DNA of 64,000 bases from Microbulbifer sp. SAOS-129_SWC. GTDB taxonomy: Bacteria; Pseudomonadota; Gammaproteobacteria; Pseudomonadales; Cellvibrionaceae. Each line of letters opens with the position of its first letter. Positions within the stretch are counted from its first letter, which is position 1. The position numbers were made by a program, and so were the translations under genes. The DNA is taken from positions 62,001 to 126,000 of the forward strand of contig NZ_CP155567.1 in NCBI RefSeq assembly GCF_039696035.1, in the 5' to 3' direction. The notes beneath the pieces were generated by a model. That model worked only from the letters and a program-made list of their open reading frames with translations. It was not told where the DNA came from and searched no databases. This document shows, piece by piece, positions 9,444 to 19,663 of the stretch.

Positions 9444-9908
9444 ATGACGATCCACCAGCGCGCGCCGCGGCGCGCGAGAAATGTATTCCTGCAGCGGCTG
9501 CCGCTGTGGCTGGCCGCGTTGTTCGCTCTGGCGCTGGCGCTCGCCGCCGTGCTCGCCTACCTGCCGCCGGCGCTCCTGTTCTGGCCCGCATTCACCAGTG
9601 TTGTCTGCCTGGTGCTCTATGCCCGGGACAAGTACGCGGCGGTCAAGGATCGCTGGCGCACGCCTGAATTGACCCTGCACCTGTGGTCGCTGCTGGGCGG
9701 CTGGCCGGGCGCCGCACTCGGCCAGCGGCTGTTCAACCACAAGACCAGCAAGCGATCCTTCCGTGTGGTGTTCTGGTGCACGGTGATTGCCAATAGTGCG
9801 CTGATCGCCTGGGGACTCGGCAGCGCCGACGGGCGCGACGCACTGCGCGAGGTGGCTGTGCAGATTGAGCACTGGCTGGCCCGACTCGACGCCTTAGCCG
9901 GCCCGTAA
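9444..9908 (+). CDS. DUF1294 family membrane protein
   Basis: A 154-residue protein with two N-terminal hydrophobic segments followed by the DUF1294 signature: YARDKYAA, a WRTPE.TLH stretch, LLGGWPGA and HKTSKRSF, then a final hydrophobic helix. In other bacteria this domain is often found fused to a cold-shock domain; here no cold-shock domain is present. Function is unknown. The start at 9444 has GGAG closely upstream, and the gene is probably co-transcribed with the deaminase. Confidence 0.8.
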   Translation: MTIHQRAPRRARNVFLQRLPLWLAALFALALALAAVLAYLPPALLFWPAFTSVVCLVLYARDKYAAVKDRWRTPELTLHLWSLLGGWPGAALGQRLFNHKTSKRSFRVVFWCTVIANSALIAWGLGSADGRDALREVAVQIEHWLARLDALAGP

Positions 9909-10062
9909 ACCGCCGCGGTCGGCAACATTGCTCCCCCGGCGAAGACGCCCAAACGCTTTGCCAACCCACCGGGCCGGGCCAAAACCCAAACGGCCGGGTG
10001 AAAGATCCGGGCTAGACTTGCTATTGATGCTTTGAATAGCTACCAGGCGGCCGGATCTCTCC

Positions 10063-10302
10063 ATGAAAAACCTGTTCGACACCTTTGCGCGATCGCGACG
10101 GGCACGCCGCCTGGTGGGCTTCGGCGGCCTGTTGCTCGTGTTGCCGATTGTGCTGTGGCTGCCGCTGGGCTGGCTGGGGCTGGTGCCGACCATGGTGGCG
10201 GTATTCGGTGTAAGCGGATTGCGTCTGCCGGCGGGTATCGTGGTCGCCGGACTGCTGATCGCGGCGGTCGGCTTCTGGGACTACGATAGGGATTCCGTGT
10301 AA
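10063..10302 (+). CDS. Small hydrophobic membrane protein
   Basis: A 79-residue protein with a basic N-terminus (about residues 1-18, arginine-rich) followed by two hydrophobic stretches separated by a short turn. I do not recognise the family. The gene sits in a run of three small membrane-protein genes on the plus strand between the DUF1294 gene and the zinc transporter. Confidence 0.55.
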   Translation: MKNLFDTFARSRRARRLVGFGGLLLVLPIVLWLPLGWLGLVPTMVAVFGVSGLRLPAGIVVAGLLIAAVGFWDYDRDSV

Positions 10303-10378
10303 TTGCGCCGAACTGCCACGGCGACCATCCGGCCGGTCACGAGGATCGGCTGGATTACCCGGTTAATAGGAGTGTGCC

Positions 10379-10561
10379 ATGTTCCGCTTATCGGACCTGT
10401 TCATCTTGCTGGCGGTTGCCGTGTCCTTCGTGCTGTCCGGCTACCTGTGGTTCAACGGTTACAAGGATCAGGGGGTGTTCACGGCTCTGTGGGTGCCCAC
10501 CATTCTCGCGTTCGGGATCTACTTCAAGGTGTCGGCGCTGCTGGCCCGCAGCCGCCGCTGA
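10379..10561 (+). CDS. Small membrane protein, 60 aa
   Basis: A 60-residue protein with two hydrophobic segments and a basic C-terminus (ARSRR). The ATG at 10379 has AGGAG 8 bases upstream, which supports translation. No family recognised. It is followed 30 bases later by an even smaller membrane ORF. Confidence 0.6.
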   Translation: MFRLSDLFILLAVAVSFVLSGYLWFNGYKDQGVFTALWVPTILAFGIYFKVSALLARSRR

Positions 10562-10591
10562 CCCTGCGCATTACCTGGCCGGGATAGAAAG

Positions 10592-10732
10592 ATGTCTGAC
10601 AAGTTATTGCTGGCGGTTGCCGTGGGTGTTTTCCTGTTGCTGCTGCTGGGTATCGGGCTGACGATCTACGAATTTCATCGCGCCGGCTGCGAGCCGGTCG
10701 AGCGCGACCGCAAGCGCGATCGACGCCGCTGA
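10592..10732 (+). CDS. Very small single-span membrane protein, 46 aa
   Basis: A short reading frame starting at ATG 10592 encodes 46 residues: a polar start (MSDK), one long leucine/valine-rich transmembrane stretch (about 5-25), and a strongly charged tail with one cysteine and a run of Arg/Lys/Asp ending in three arginines. This is the layout of many bacterial small membrane proteins. Spacing of 30 bases from the previous small gene suggests one transcript. No clear Shine-Dalgarno is visible, so confidence is moderate. Confidence 0.45.
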   Translation: MSDKLLLAVAVGVFLLLLLGIGLTIYEFHRAGCEPVERDRKRDRRR

Positions 10733-10741
10733 GCGCACGTC

Positions 10742-11548
10742 TCAGGCCGGTGCGCGCCGCAGCTGGCACAGCAGGAACAGCAGGCTGGCGGCGAGTACGA
10801 TCGACGGCCCCGCCGGCGTGTCCCACAGCACCGAGGCCAGCAAGCCGAGCAGCACCGCCGCGCAGCCGATCGTGGACGACAGCAGTGCCATGCGCTCGGG
10901 GGTGCGCGACAGGCGCCGCGCGGCCGCGGCCGGAATGATCAGCAGGGCGGTGATCAGCAGCACACCCACGACTTTCATCGCGATGGCAATCAACAGCGCC
11001 AGCATCAGCATCAGCGCCAGGCGCACCTTTTCCACCGGCACGCCCTCGACCGCCGCCAGCTCCTCGTGCAGCGTGAAAGCCAGCAGTTTTTCCCACAGCA
11101 GGTAGAGCAGGGCGGCGATCAGCAGTGCCGCCGCCAGCATCAACACCAGGTCGCGCGGGCTCACCGCGAGCAGGTCGCCGAGCAGCAGCGACAGCAGGTC
11201 TACGTTGATATTGAACACGCTCACCGCGACGATCCCCAGCGCCAGCATCGAGTGCGACAGAATACCCAGCAGCGTATCCACCGACAGCTTCTGGCGCCGC
11301 TGCAGTGCCACCAGCAGCACCGCCAGCAGGCAGCTGCTGGCGCCCACGGCCAGGGTCGCATCCACCTGCAGCACAAACCCCAGGGTTACACCGAGCAGCG
11401 CCGAATGGGCCAGGGTATCGCCGAAATAGGCCATGCGCCGCCACACCGCAAAGCAGCCCAGCGGGCCGCTGACCAGCGCCACCAGCAGGCCGGCGGCCAG
11501 CGCGTACCAGAGAAACTGGCTGTGGATCAGTTCGCCGATGGAAGCCAC
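10742..11548 (-). CDS. znuB: Zinc ABC transporter permease ZnuB
   Basis: A 268-residue integral membrane permease of the ABC-3 (metal chelate) family, the membrane channel of the ZnuABC high-affinity zinc importer. It has about eight to nine hydrophobic segments and family stretches such as RRMAYFGDTLAHSALLG near the N-terminus and the LLITALLIIPAAAAR loop that contacts the ATPase. The GTG start at 11548 directly abuts the TAA of znuC, so the two are translated as a coupled pair. Expected to act with the divergent znuA product in the inner membrane. Confidence 0.93.
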   Translation of the reverse strand: MASIGELIHSQFLWYALAAGLLVALVSGPLGCFAVWRRMAYFGDTLAHSALLGVTLGFVLQVDATLAVGASSCLLAVLLVALQRRQKLSVDTLLGILSHSMLALGIVAVSVFNINVDLLSLLLGDLLAVSPRDLVLMLAAALLIAALLYLLWEKLLAFTLHEELAAVEGVPVEKVRLALMLMLALLIAIAMKVVGVLLITALLIIPAAAARRLSRTPERMALLSSTIGCAAVLLGLLASVLWDTPAGPSIVLAASLLFLLCQLRRAPA

Positions 11549-12379
<831 letters not shown>

Positions 12380-12525
12380 TACCGGCGCAACAGTGCGTGA
12401 CCGCAACCGGGCTGGCGGCCGCGGGCGGGGTGTGATTATATCGTGTCCGCCCGCAAATAGGGGCGGCTCGCGCCAGCCGCGAAGATTCCCCCGATAGTAA
12501 AAGAGCCACAAGCGCCCGGAGACCG
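12380..12525. promoter_or_regulatory. Divergent znuC / znuA promoter region
   Basis: Short divergent control region. On the minus strand a perfect TATAAT lies at 12440-12435, in the only AT-rich patch of the region, and is a candidate -10 for znuCB; I see no good -35. Zinc uptake genes are normally repressed by Zur, but I could not find a convincing Zur palindrome, and no zur gene is in this cluster. Confidence 0.4.
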
Positions 12526-13416
12526 ATGAAATTCCCGCAGTTGCTGTTCCCGCTAATCCTTGTTGTTTGCCTCGGCGGCTGCGGCCAGTCCGCACCGGCG
12601 CCGCAGCGCGAGCTGCTGGTCAGTGTGCGCCCGCTGGCGCTGATCGCGCGGGAGATCGTCGCCGACGACATGCCGGTGCAGGTGCTGGTCAACAACGGCG
12701 ACCCGCACCACTACGCGCCGACGGTATCCGACCGCGCGGCGCTGGAGCGCGCGCAACTGGTGGTGTGGCTGGGGCCGCAGATGGAGGCGGTGCTGGCGCA
12801 GCAGATGGAGCGGGTGCCGGCGCAGCGGCAGCTGCAGCTGATACAGGCCGGCGGTTACGAATACGGCGGTGCCTCACCCCACGACCCGCATATCTGGCTG
12901 CGCCCGCGCAATGCGGCGGTGATCGCGGCGCATATCGCCGAGCGGCTGGCGCAACAGGAGCCGGCGCGGGCGGACGTGTACCGCCAGCGCGCGCGGGATT
13001 TCTCGCGCCGCATGGCCAACCTGCAGAAGGTGCAGAACCGTGCGCTGTGGGCCTACAAGGGCACCCCGATCGCGGTCACCCACGACGCCTACGGGCATTT
13101 CTTCGGCCCCGCCGGCGTGTACACGCATCCGCTCAGCGACAGCCGCCACAGCCAGCGCGGCGCCAAGACGCTACTGCAGCTGCAGGGCGCGGGTGACGGC
13201 TGTCTGTTCGGCGAGGTGCCGGCCAACGACCGCGATCGCCAGACCGCCGCCAGCCTCGGGCTGCGTTATGTGGCGCTGGACCCGCTGGGCACCAAGCTGC
13301 CGGCGGATGCCGACTTCAGCGCACTGCTGACCCAGCTGCTCGCCGATGCCCGCCGCTGCCTGGCCGAGGTGCCGGACCGGGCAGCGGAGGCGTCGCCGGA
13401 CCGCGCGGTGGATTGA
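12526..13416 (+). CDS. znuA: Zinc ABC transporter substrate-binding lipoprotein ZnuA
   Basis: A 296-residue periplasmic zinc-binding protein of the cluster A-I (ZnuA/TroA) family. An N-terminal signal ends in a lipobox (CLGGC, lipidated Cys19), so it is probably membrane-anchored. Candidate metal ligands are the histidines in GDPHHYAP, in SPHDPHIWL and in THDAYGHF, with an acidic residue in the late DPLGT segment. It captures zinc and passes it to ZnuB. The ATG at 12526 has GGAG 5 bases before it. The internal His-rich loop of Escherichia coli ZnuA is absent; histidines are instead found on the ZnuC tail. Confidence 0.92.
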   Translation: MKFPQLLFPLILVVCLGGCGQSAPAPQRELLVSVRPLALIAREIVADDMPVQVLVNNGDPHHYAPTVSDRAALERAQLVVWLGPQMEAVLAQQMERVPAQRQLQLIQAGGYEYGGASPHDPHIWLRPRNAAVIAAHIAERLAQQEPARADVYRQRARDFSRRMANLQKVQNRALWAYKGTPIAVTHDAYGHFFGPAGVYTHPLSDSRHSQRGAKTLLQLQGAGDGCLFGEVPANDRDRQTAASLGLRYVALDPLGTKLPADADFSALLTQLLADARRCLAEVPDRAAEASPDRAVD

Positions 13417-13480
13417 GTCCCGCCGCGCGACAGCACCTTCCGTCCGACTGTCGTATCTGCGGGCGCTGGCACCTCTGCCT

Positions 13481-13786
13481 TCAGGTGGCTTCGCCGGTGT
13501 CGCCCGGCGGTGTCTGCGCGTTTTCCATTTTGGCGCGGAAGCTTTTCAGCATCTGCCGCTGGCGCTCCGCCAGCAGGCGCAGCTGTTCCTGTTTGTTCAG
13601 CTGCAGCAGGCGCTCGGCAAAACGCTCCGGAATGCCGGCGATCTCGGTCAGCCCCCAGATGGCGGTGACCTGCACATATTCCATCGGCCCGGCCTGCTGC
13701 AGTGCCCGCTGTTCCGCCTGCGCCTGTGCGCCCGCCGCGCCGCAGGCACAAGCCAGCAGCGCTCCACAGATCAATCGCTTGCTCAT
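13481..13786 (-). CDS. Small secreted protein with signal peptide
   Basis: A 101-residue protein with a signal peptide (basic start, hydrophobic core, AGAQAQA cleavage region) and a short, glutamine- and arginine-rich helical body with a likely coiled-coil character (LLQLNKQEQLRLLAERQRQ). The ATG at 13786 is chosen because AGGA precedes it by about 9 bases; an upstream in-frame start would place charged residues before the signal peptide. I do not recognise the family. It is convergent with znuA and divergent from polA. Confidence 0.55.
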   Translation of the reverse strand: MSKRLICGALLACACGAAGAQAQAEQRALQQAGPMEYVQVTAIWGLTEIAGIPERFAERLLQLNKQEQLRLLAERQRQMLKSFRAKMENAQTPPGDTGEAT

Positions 13787-13993
13787 GTTCTCGTCCTCTC
13801 GCTGTCGCGGCGCGCCTCGCGTAGCGGCGTCGGGCACGTCCGTTTATCTAAAGCCTAGAAGCGCGCGGCGAAAACGCCGTGAAGCTGCGATGACAATGCC
13901 AAAACCGGCGTCGGGGCGAGCGAAAAAAAACGATCGCGGTTATCCTGTCGCCCACTGTGAACAAACACGACAAATTCCAATTGCCGGATATCT

Positions 13994-16720
13994 ATGAGTA
14001 ACGACAAGTCCAGTGCCGCGCCGCTGATCCTGGTGGACGGCTCCTCCTACCTGTACCGCGCCTTTCACGCCCTGCCGCCGCTGACCAACAGCAGCGGCCA
14101 GCCCACCGGCGCGGTGCGCGGTGTGATCAGCATGCTGCGCCGCCACCTCAAGGAGCACCCGGGCAGCACCGTGGCGGTGGTGTTCGATGCCAAGGGCAAG
14201 ACTTTCCGCGACGAGCTGTTTGCCGACTACAAATCCCATCGCCCGCCGATGCCCGATGACCTGCGCGCGCAGATCCAGCCGATCCACGACATCATCGACG
14301 CCATGGGCCTGCCGCGCCTGGTGATCGACGGGGTCGAGGCCGACGACGTGATCGGCACCCTGGCCCTGCAGGCTGCCGCGCAGGGTCTGGAGGTGATCAT
14401 CTCCACCGGCGACAAGGACATGGCGCAGCTGGTGCGCCCGGGCATTACGCTGGTCAACACCATGTCCAACACCGAGATGGACAGCGACGGGGTCAAAGAG
14501 AAGTTCGGCGTGGGCCCGGAGCTGATCATCGACTTCCTCGCGCTGATGGGCGACAAGTCCGACAACATTCCCGGCGTGCCGGGGGTGGGCGAGAAGACCG
14601 CGCTGGCGCTGCTGCAGAACTTGGGCGGACTCGACGCGATCTACGCGGATCTCGACGCCATCGCGCCGCTGGGTTTCCGCGGCAGCAAGACCCTGGGCAA
14701 GAAAATGGCCGAGCACCGCGAGGCCGCGGAGCTGTCCTACAAGCTGGCCACGATCAAGACCGATGTGGATATGCCGTACCAGCCGGCCGCGCTGCACAAC
14801 GCCGAGCCGCACAAAGACCAGCTGATCGAGCTGTTCGGTGAGATGGAATTCCGCGGCTGGCTGGAAGAGCTCTCCGGCGAGGATGCCGAGGAGGCCATGG
14901 CCGAGGCGGTGGAGCGCGACTACACCATCGTCACCGACATGGCCGAGTTCGACGCCTGGCTACAGAAGCTGAAGGCGTCTGAGATCTTCGCCTTCGATAC
15001 CGAGACCACCAGCCTCAATTATATGCAGGCCAAGCTGGTGGGCCTGTCCTTTGCCGTGGAACCCTACAAGGCCGCCTATGTGCCGCTGGCGCACGATTAT
15101 ATGGGCGCGCCGGCCCAGCTGCCGTTCGACGAAGTGCTGGCCAAACTGAAACCGATCCTCGAAGACCCGGCGCAGAAAAAGGTCGGCCAGAACCTGAAGT
15201 ACGACAGCCATATCCTGGCCAACTACGCTATCGAGCTGCGCGGCATCGAACGCGACACCATGCTCGAATCCTACGTGCTCGACAGCACCGCCAGCCGCCA
15301 CGATATGGACAGCCTCGCGCTCAAATACCTGAACGAGAAGACGGTGCACTTCGAGGATATCGCCGGCAAGGGCGCCAAGCAGTTGACCTTCAACCAGATC
15401 GAGCTGGACAAGGCGGGCCCCTACGCCGCCGAGGATGCCGACATCACCCTGCGCCTGCACCGGGAGCTGTCCGCGCGCCTGGACAAGATTCCGGCGCTGG
15501 TGAAGGTGCTCGACGAGATCGAGATGCCGCTGCTGCCGGTACTGATCCATATCGAGCGCAACGGCACCTACCTGGACGCACCGATGCTGGCCAAACAGAG
15601 CGGCGAGCTGGAACAGAAGATGCGCGAGCTGGAGCAGAAGGCCTTCGACGAAGCGGGCGAGGAGTTCAATCTCGGCTCCACCAAACAGCTGGGCGCGATC
15701 CTGTTCGACAAGCTGGGTATCCCGGTGATCAAGAAGACCCCCAAGGGGGCGCCATCCACCGCCGAGCCGGTACTGCAGGAGCTGGCGCTGTCCCACGAGC
15801 TGCCGGCGCTGATCATGCAGTACCGCGGCCTGGCCAAGCTGAAGAACACCTACACCGACAAGCTGCCGCAGATGATCGACCCGGCCACCGGCCGCGTGCA
15901 CACCTCCTACCACCAGGCGGTGGCCGCCACCGGGCGCCTGTCGTCCAGCGACCCGAACCTGCAGAACATCCCGATCCGCAGCCCGGAGGGCCGCCGCATC
16001 CGCCAGGCCTTCGTGGCGCCCGCGGGCAGTATCATCATTGCCGCGGACTATTCGCAGATCGAGCTGCGCATCATGGCGCACCTGTCCGGCGACAAGGGGC
16101 TCGTCGATGCCTTTGCCCACGGCGAGGATATCCACCGCGCTACCGCCGCCGAGGTGTTTGGCGAGAAACCGGATGACGTCAGCGACGAGCAGCGCCGCCG
16201 CGCCAAGGCGATCAACTTCGGCCTGATCTATGGCATGTCCGCGTTCGGCCTGGCCAAGCAGCTGGGCATCTCCCGCGCCGATGCGCAGAAATACGTGGAT
16301 CTGTATTTCGAGCGCTACCCGGGCGTGCGCGCCTACATGGACAACACGCGCCAGCAGGCGGCCGAAAACGGCTATGTGGAGACCCTGTTCGGCCGCCGCC
16401 TGTACCTGCCGGAGATCAACTCCAGAAACGGCATGCAGCGCCAGGCCGCCGAGCGCACCGCCATCAACGCGCCGATGCAGGGCACCGCCGCGGATATCAT
16501 CAAGCGCGCGATGATTGCGGTCGACGCCTGGCTCGCCGAGCAGGGCCTCGCCAGCAAGCTGATTATGCAGGTACACGATGAACTGGTGCTGGAAGTGGTG
16601 GAGTCCGAAGTGGACACCGTCAAAGCCGGGCTCACTGAACTGATGCAGGGCGCCGCCGAACTGGACGTGCCGTTGATCGTCGAGGTGGGGCAGGGCGCCA
16701 ACTGGGATGAGGCCCACTAG
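13994..16720 (+). CDS. polA: DNA polymerase I
   Basis: A 908-residue, full-length DNA polymerase I for Okazaki fragment maturation and repair synthesis. The N-terminal 5'-nuclease domain (1-290) has [13 protein letters not shown] and the EADDVIG and [10 protein letters not shown] metal and helix-hairpin-helix motifs. The 3'-5' exonuclease (about 320-510) keeps its first acidic pair in FDTETT, so proofreading is predicted active. The polymerase domain has motif A (DYSQIELR), the O-helix ([13 protein letters not shown]) and motif C (QVHDELV). A putative small RNA follows a short gene downstream, a position that hosts small RNA genes in several gammaproteobacteria. Confidence 0.98.
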   Translation: MSNDKSSAAPLILVDGSSYLYRAFHALPPLTNSSGQPTGAVRGVISMLRRHLKEHPGSTVAVVFDAKGKTFRDELFADYKSHRPPMPDDLRAQIQPIHDIIDAMGLPRLVIDGVEADDVIGTLALQAAAQGLEVIISTGDKDMAQLVRPGITLVNTMSNTEMDSDGVKEKFGVGPELIIDFLALMGDKSDNIPGVPGVGEKTALALLQNLGGLDAIYADLDAIAPLGFRGSKTLGKKMAEHREAAELSYKLATIKTDVDMPYQPAALHNAEPHKDQLIELFGEMEFRGWLEELSGEDAEEAMAEAVERDYTIVTDMAEFDAWLQKLKASEIFAFDTETTSLNYMQAKLVGLSFAVEPYKAAYVPLAHDYMGAPAQLPFDEVLAKLKPILEDPAQKKVGQNLKYDSHILANYAIELRGIERDTMLESYVLDSTASRHDMDSLALKYLNEKTVHFEDIAGKGAKQLTFNQIELDKAGPYAAEDADITLRLHRELSARLDKIPALVKVLDEIEMPLLPVLIHIERNGTYLDAPMLAKQSGELEQKMRELEQKAFDEAGEEFNLGSTKQLGAILFDKLGIPVIKKTPKGAPSTAEPVLQELALSHELPALIMQYRGLAKLKNTYTDKLPQMIDPATGRVHTSYHQAVAATGRLSSSDPNLQNIPIRSPEGRRIRQAFVAPAGSIIIAADYSQIELRIMAHLSGDKGLVDAFAHGEDIHRATAAEVFGEKPDDVSDEQRRRAKAINFGLIYGMSAFGLAKQLGISRADAQKYVDLYFERYPGVRAYMDNTRQQAAENGYVETLFGRRLYLPEINSRNGMQRQAAERTAINAPMQGTAADIIKRAMIAVDAWLAEQGLASKLIMQVHDELVLEVVESEVDTVKAGLTELMQGAAELDVPLIVEVGQGANWDEAH

Positions 16721-16867
16721 AAGAGAACCGCACATCTTCTGCGCGGGCGCCTGGCGGCGTCCGGCGGTGCTGGAGCGCCAGCCCGGTCCAATCGCTCACG
16801 CACTTAGCGTACACTCTGGCGGTCGCTCATACAGGAAGAACAACGTTCAATAACCAAGGAGGTGAAT

Positions 16868-17074
16868 ATGACCAAGGGCTTCTGGATTCGGCGCTTTGCG
16901 CTGGTGTATCTGGCCGCGGTGGCACTGATTGCCGGTGGGCAGATGGCGCGCGGGCGCGAGGCGGAGTTTGCGCTCACTCACGGGCTGTTGTGGGGCGTAA
17001 TCACGGCGGTGGTCTACACCGCGGCGCTGGTCTGGCGCACGCGGCGCGGGTGTATCGCCAGCCGCGGGGACTAA
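16868..17074 (+). CDS. Small two-span membrane protein
   Basis: A 68-residue protein with two hydrophobic segments (about 9-25 and 38-55) and basic ends. ATG 16868 is chosen because a nearly perfect AAGGAGGTGA ribosome site ends 5 bases before it; the in-frame GTG at 16862 overlaps that site. Such a strong site is good evidence for real translation. No family recognised. A perfect 7-base stem hairpin follows immediately after the stop. Confidence 0.65.
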   Translation: MTKGFWIRRFALVYLAAVALIAGGQMARGREAEFALTHGLLWGVITAVVYTAALVWRTRRGCIASRGD

Positions 17075-17075
17075 A

Positions 17076-17094
17076 CTGGCGACAGAATCGCCAG
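17076..17094 (+). terminator. Hairpin after the small membrane protein gene
   Basis: CTGGCGA / TCGCCAG form a perfect 7-base-pair stem with loop CAGAA immediately after the stop codon. The downstream T-rich stretch (CTTGTT then TTTTTT a few bases on) is weak, so this is a possible but leaky terminator. Confidence 0.4.
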
Positions 17095-17127
17095 CTTGTT
17101 CAATTTTTTAACACTTTTTAACAGAAT

Positions 17128-17244
17128 TTGGGGAACCGTTCCGACGCCGCCTGCTCTAAACAGGCAAGATCGTTGGAATGCGTCATCATCCCCCAAGGAA
17201 GTCAGATATTGCCCCGGAACCCCCCAGTTCCGGGGCTTTTTTTT
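17128..17244 (+). ncRNA. Putative small RNA downstream of polA (copy 1)
   Basis: About 117 bases with no ORF but clear structure. TTGGGG (17128-17133) can pair with CCCCAA (17191-17196); inside, TTCCGACG (17139-17146) pairs with CGTTGGAA (17171-17178, one G-U), enclosing GCCTG/CAGGC (17149-17153/17161-17165) with loop CTCTAAA. It ends in a perfect 10-base-pair terminator stem (17211-17220/17227-17236), loop CCCCCA and eight T residues. Landmarks GGAACCG (17132) and CTCTAAACAGGC (17154) recur at the same 22-base spacing in the RNA at 22525-22645. Spot 42 (Enterobacteria) and, from memory, ErsA (Pseudomonas) occupy the same place after polA; sequence identity with those is not claimed. The 5' end is uncertain. 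Confidence 0.65.
17211..17244 (+). terminator. Strong Rho-independent terminator of putative sRNA 1
   Basis: GCCCCGGAAC and GTTCCGGGGC form a perfect 10-base-pair stem with a six-base C-rich loop, followed by eight consecutive T residues. It lies on the plus strand, at the end of the putative small RNA after polA. Confidence 0.9.
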
Positions 17245-17266
17245 GTCCGCTCGGTGAGGGTGGGTG

Positions 17267-18262
17267 TCACGGGCAGCGCTGCAGTGCCGCGGCCAGGTAG
17301 GTCCCGGTCTTGCGGCGCCATTTGTCCGGCTCGTTGACCCGGCCATCCTGCAGGTGCGCGGCCGCCAGCTGGGCGCGCAGCAGCGCGCGGTAACACTGGT
17401 AGAAGCGCACCAGCTCTGCCGGCGCCGCGCCGGCGCTGTGCACTATCTGTTGCGCCAGGTCGGCGCGTCCCAGCAGCTCGCACTCCAGCGCCAGGTAGCT
17501 GAGTTCGTCGAGCGGATCCACGCAGCGCAGGGTGCGGTTGAACTCCAGGCAGTCGATCACCTGCGGTGGTTCGGTCAGGAAGCAGTGCTCGGGGCGCAGG
17601 TCGCCGTGGCCCTCGACGATCAGTGCCCCGCGGGCATCCAGCAGCGGCTGCTGCTGTGCGCTGAATTCCACCAGCGCGCGCGCCACGCTGTCCACGGCGT
17701 CGCGATCCAGGGTCAGTTTCTCTTCCAGCTCGGGCGCCAGCAGCGCTGTGCGCAGGGTGTCGACCTGTCGGCGCAGCCGCGCCAGGTACTGGTTGCCGGT
17801 CAGCGGGATGGGGACCGCATGGCGGTAGAAGGTCTGCAGTCGCTGTAGCAGCGGCGCTAGTCCGGCGGCGTCCAGTGTGGCTAGGCGTTGCGGCAAGCTG
17901 GCCTCCGCCGGCAGGCGGCGCATTTTCACCAGCCACTCCACCGGGGTACCGGCCTCCTGTAGGGTCAGCCGGCCCGGTGCGGTCAGGCACAGCGGCACCG
18001 CGTCCAGGTACACGTCGTCGGTGAGGCGACGGTTCAGGCGCAGCTCCTCGAGGCAGACCGCATAGCGCTTGTCGAGGCTGCTGAAATCCAGGTAGCTGGA
18101 GCGCACCGGCTTTTTCATTTTGTAGGCGAAACGGTCGGTCAGGAATACCCGCGCCATATGGGTTTCCACCAGGCGCACCGAGGTCGTGCCCTCCGGGTAA
18201 CTGGCCGGGTTGAGCAGGAAGTGGGTCTTGTCGTCCAGATCCGGGATATGCAGTTGGGTCAT
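17267..18262 (-). CDS. Aminoglycoside phosphotransferase-like kinase family protein (COG2187 type)
   Basis: A 331-residue protein resembling the COG2187 family, which combines a phosphotransferase-like fold with unknown substrate. The key stretch is EGHGDLRPEHCFL followed by VIDCLEFN, matching the catalytic loop (HGDL..EH) and metal-binding aspartate (ID..EFN) of aminoglycoside phosphotransferase-like kinases. An N-terminal YKMKKPV segment may supply the ATP-binding lysine. COG2187 members are often fused to a second P-loop kinase domain; that domain is absent here. ATG 18262 is the most conservative start; TTG 18322 is possible. It is divergent from the nucleotide operon. Confidence 0.7.
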   Translation of the reverse strand: MTQLHIPDLDDKTHFLLNPASYPEGTTSVRLVETHMARVFLTDRFAYKMKKPVRSSYLDFSSLDKRYAVCLEELRLNRRLTDDVYLDAVPLCLTAPGRLTLQEAGTPVEWLVKMRRLPAEASLPQRLATLDAAGLAPLLQRLQTFYRHAVPIPLTGNQYLARLRRQVDTLRTALLAPELEEKLTLDRDAVDSVARALVEFSAQQQPLLDARGALIVEGHGDLRPEHCFLTEPPQVIDCLEFNRTLRCVDPLDELSYLALECELLGRADLAQQIVHSAGAAPAELVRFYQCYRALLRAQLAAAHLQDGRVNEPDKWRRKTGTYLAAALQRCP

Positions 18263-18342
18263 GAGCACTAAGCGTGGTGGTCTGTTTGCTAGTCTAGTTT
18301 TATTACCCACCTTTATCGCCAACCAGTCGGGGCCGGATTGTC

Positions 18343-19005
18343 ATGCAGCCCTTCGCAAACCGCATTGAAGCCGGCCGCGCGCTGGCACAGTCCCTCGGCG
18401 ACTATCGTGACCGCAAAGACACCATCGTGCTGGCGCTGCCCCGTGGCGGCGTGCCGGTGGGGCTGGAAGTGGCGCGCGCGCTGAGTGCGCCGCTGGACCT
18501 GATGCTGGTGCGTAAGCTGGGGGTACCCGGCCACGAGGAACTGGCCATGGGCGCCATCACCGGCAGTGCGCGGGTGCTGAATGAGGATGTGATCCGCAGT
18601 TGCGGTATCAGCGACGACGACCTGGAGCGGGAGACGCGCGCCGAGCGCGCCGAGCTGCAGCGCCGTGCGGTGCGTTACCGCGGCGAGCGGCCGTGGCCGG
18701 CGCTGCGCGACCGCTGTGTAATCCTGGTCGACGACGGCATCGCCACCGGTGCCACCATGGCGGCGGCGGCGCGCGCGGTGCGCGCCGAGCAGCCGGAGCA
18801 GCTGGTGATCGCCGTGCCGGTGGCACCGCCTGCGGCCCTGGCGCGTTTCAGCGGGCTCGCCGATCGCATCGAGTGTCCGCTGCGGCCGATGTCCTTCTGG
18901 GCCATCGGTGCCTGGTATCACGATTTCTCCCAGCTCAGCGATGAACAGGTGCTGGCGCTGATGCGCGAGGCGCAGGCGCTCGGCGGGGGCGCCGCGGATG
19001 AGTGA
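18343..19005 (+). CDS. Phosphoribosyltransferase domain protein
   Basis: A 220-residue type I phosphoribosyltransferase. The PRPP-binding motif is VILVDDGIATGATM (about residues 126-139), and the N-terminus has ALPRGGVPVG, usual for this uncharacterised family. The base or substrate is unknown. It is the first gene of a four-gene operon: it overlaps the next gene by 8 bases, which overlaps PRPP synthetase by 8 bases, which is followed 1 base later by a ribonucleotide reductase. A role in nucleotide salvage using the PRPP made by the third gene is likely but inferred. Confidence 0.8.
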   Translation: MQPFANRIEAGRALAQSLGDYRDRKDTIVLALPRGGVPVGLEVARALSAPLDLMLVRKLGVPGHEELAMGAITGSARVLNEDVIRSCGISDDDLERETRAERAELQRRAVRYRGERPWPALRDRCVILVDDGIATGATMAAAARAVRAEQPEQLVIAVPVAPPAALARFSGLADRIECPLRPMSFWAIGAWYHDFSQLSDEQVLALMREAQALGGGAADE

Positions 19006-19663
19006 CCGGAGCGGGGCGGTGCAGGAAGTGCTGGTCGATGCCGCCGGCGAGCAGCTGGCCGGCTTCCTGGCGCTGCCGGAAGGGAGCGGCGCACTGGTCC
19101 TGTTCGCGCATGGCAGCGGCAGCAGCCGCTTCAGCCCGCGCAACAACAGCGTGGCCGCGCGCCTCAACGATGCCGGCATCGGCACCCTGCTGTTCGACCT
19201 GCTGACCGCCGAAGAACATCGCGTGGATGAATTCACGCGCGAATACCGCTTCGATATCGACCTGCTGGCGCGGCGTTTGTTAGCCGCGCTCGACTGGGTC
19301 GCGGCCGAGCCGGCTACCGCCCGCCTGAATCTCGGCCTGTTCGGCTCCAGCACCGGTGCGGCCGCGGCGCTGATCGCCGCTGCGCGGCGCCCGCAGCTGG
19401 TGAAGGCGGTGGTCTCCCGCGGCGGTCGCCCGGACCTGGCCGGCGATGAGCTGCCCTGTGTCAGAGCGCCGACGCTGCTGATCGTCGGCGGCGAGGATCA
19501 CCAGGTGATCGAGCTGAACCGCGCCGCCGCCGCGCGCATGCACTGCGCGCCGCAGCTGCAGATAGTGCCCGGCGCCACCCACCTGTTCGAGGAGCCCGGC
19601 ACCCTGGATGTGGTGGTCGACCTGGCCATCGACTGGTTCCGGCGGTACCTGCGCGATGCGTGA
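18998..19663 (+). CDS. Alpha/beta hydrolase, dienelactone hydrolase-like
   Basis: A 221-residue alpha/beta hydrolase. FAHGSGSSR forms the oxyanion region, LFGSSTGAAA carries the nucleophile serine in a GxSxG elbow, GGEDHQV provides the acidic residue and GATHLFEEPG the histidine. It resembles short cytosolic dienelactone-hydrolase-like proteins that often lie next to phosphoribosyltransferase genes. The ATG overlaps the end of the upstream gene by 8 bases, indicating coupled translation. The substrate is unknown. Confidence 0.8.
   Translation: MSDRSGAVQEVLVDAAGEQLAGFLALPEGSGALVLFAHGSGSSRFSPRNNSVAARLNDAGIGTLLFDLLTAEEHRVDEFTREYRFDIDLLARRLLAALDWVAAEPATARLNLGLFGSSTGAAAALIAAARRPQLVKAVVSRGGRPDLAGDELPCVRAPTLLIVGGEDHQVIELNRAAAARMHCAPQLQIVPGATHLFEEPGTLDVVVDLAIDWFRRYLRDA

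Noticed and set aside
12380..12525. A Zur box between znuC and znuA
   Set aside because: The only AT-rich patch (around 12431-12447) is not a convincing palindrome; only a minus-strand TATAAT is reported.
14960..16735. Long open frame antisense to polA
   Set aside because: It mirrors the polA coding frame; high-GC codon bias opens antisense frames. No domain or ribosome site supports it.
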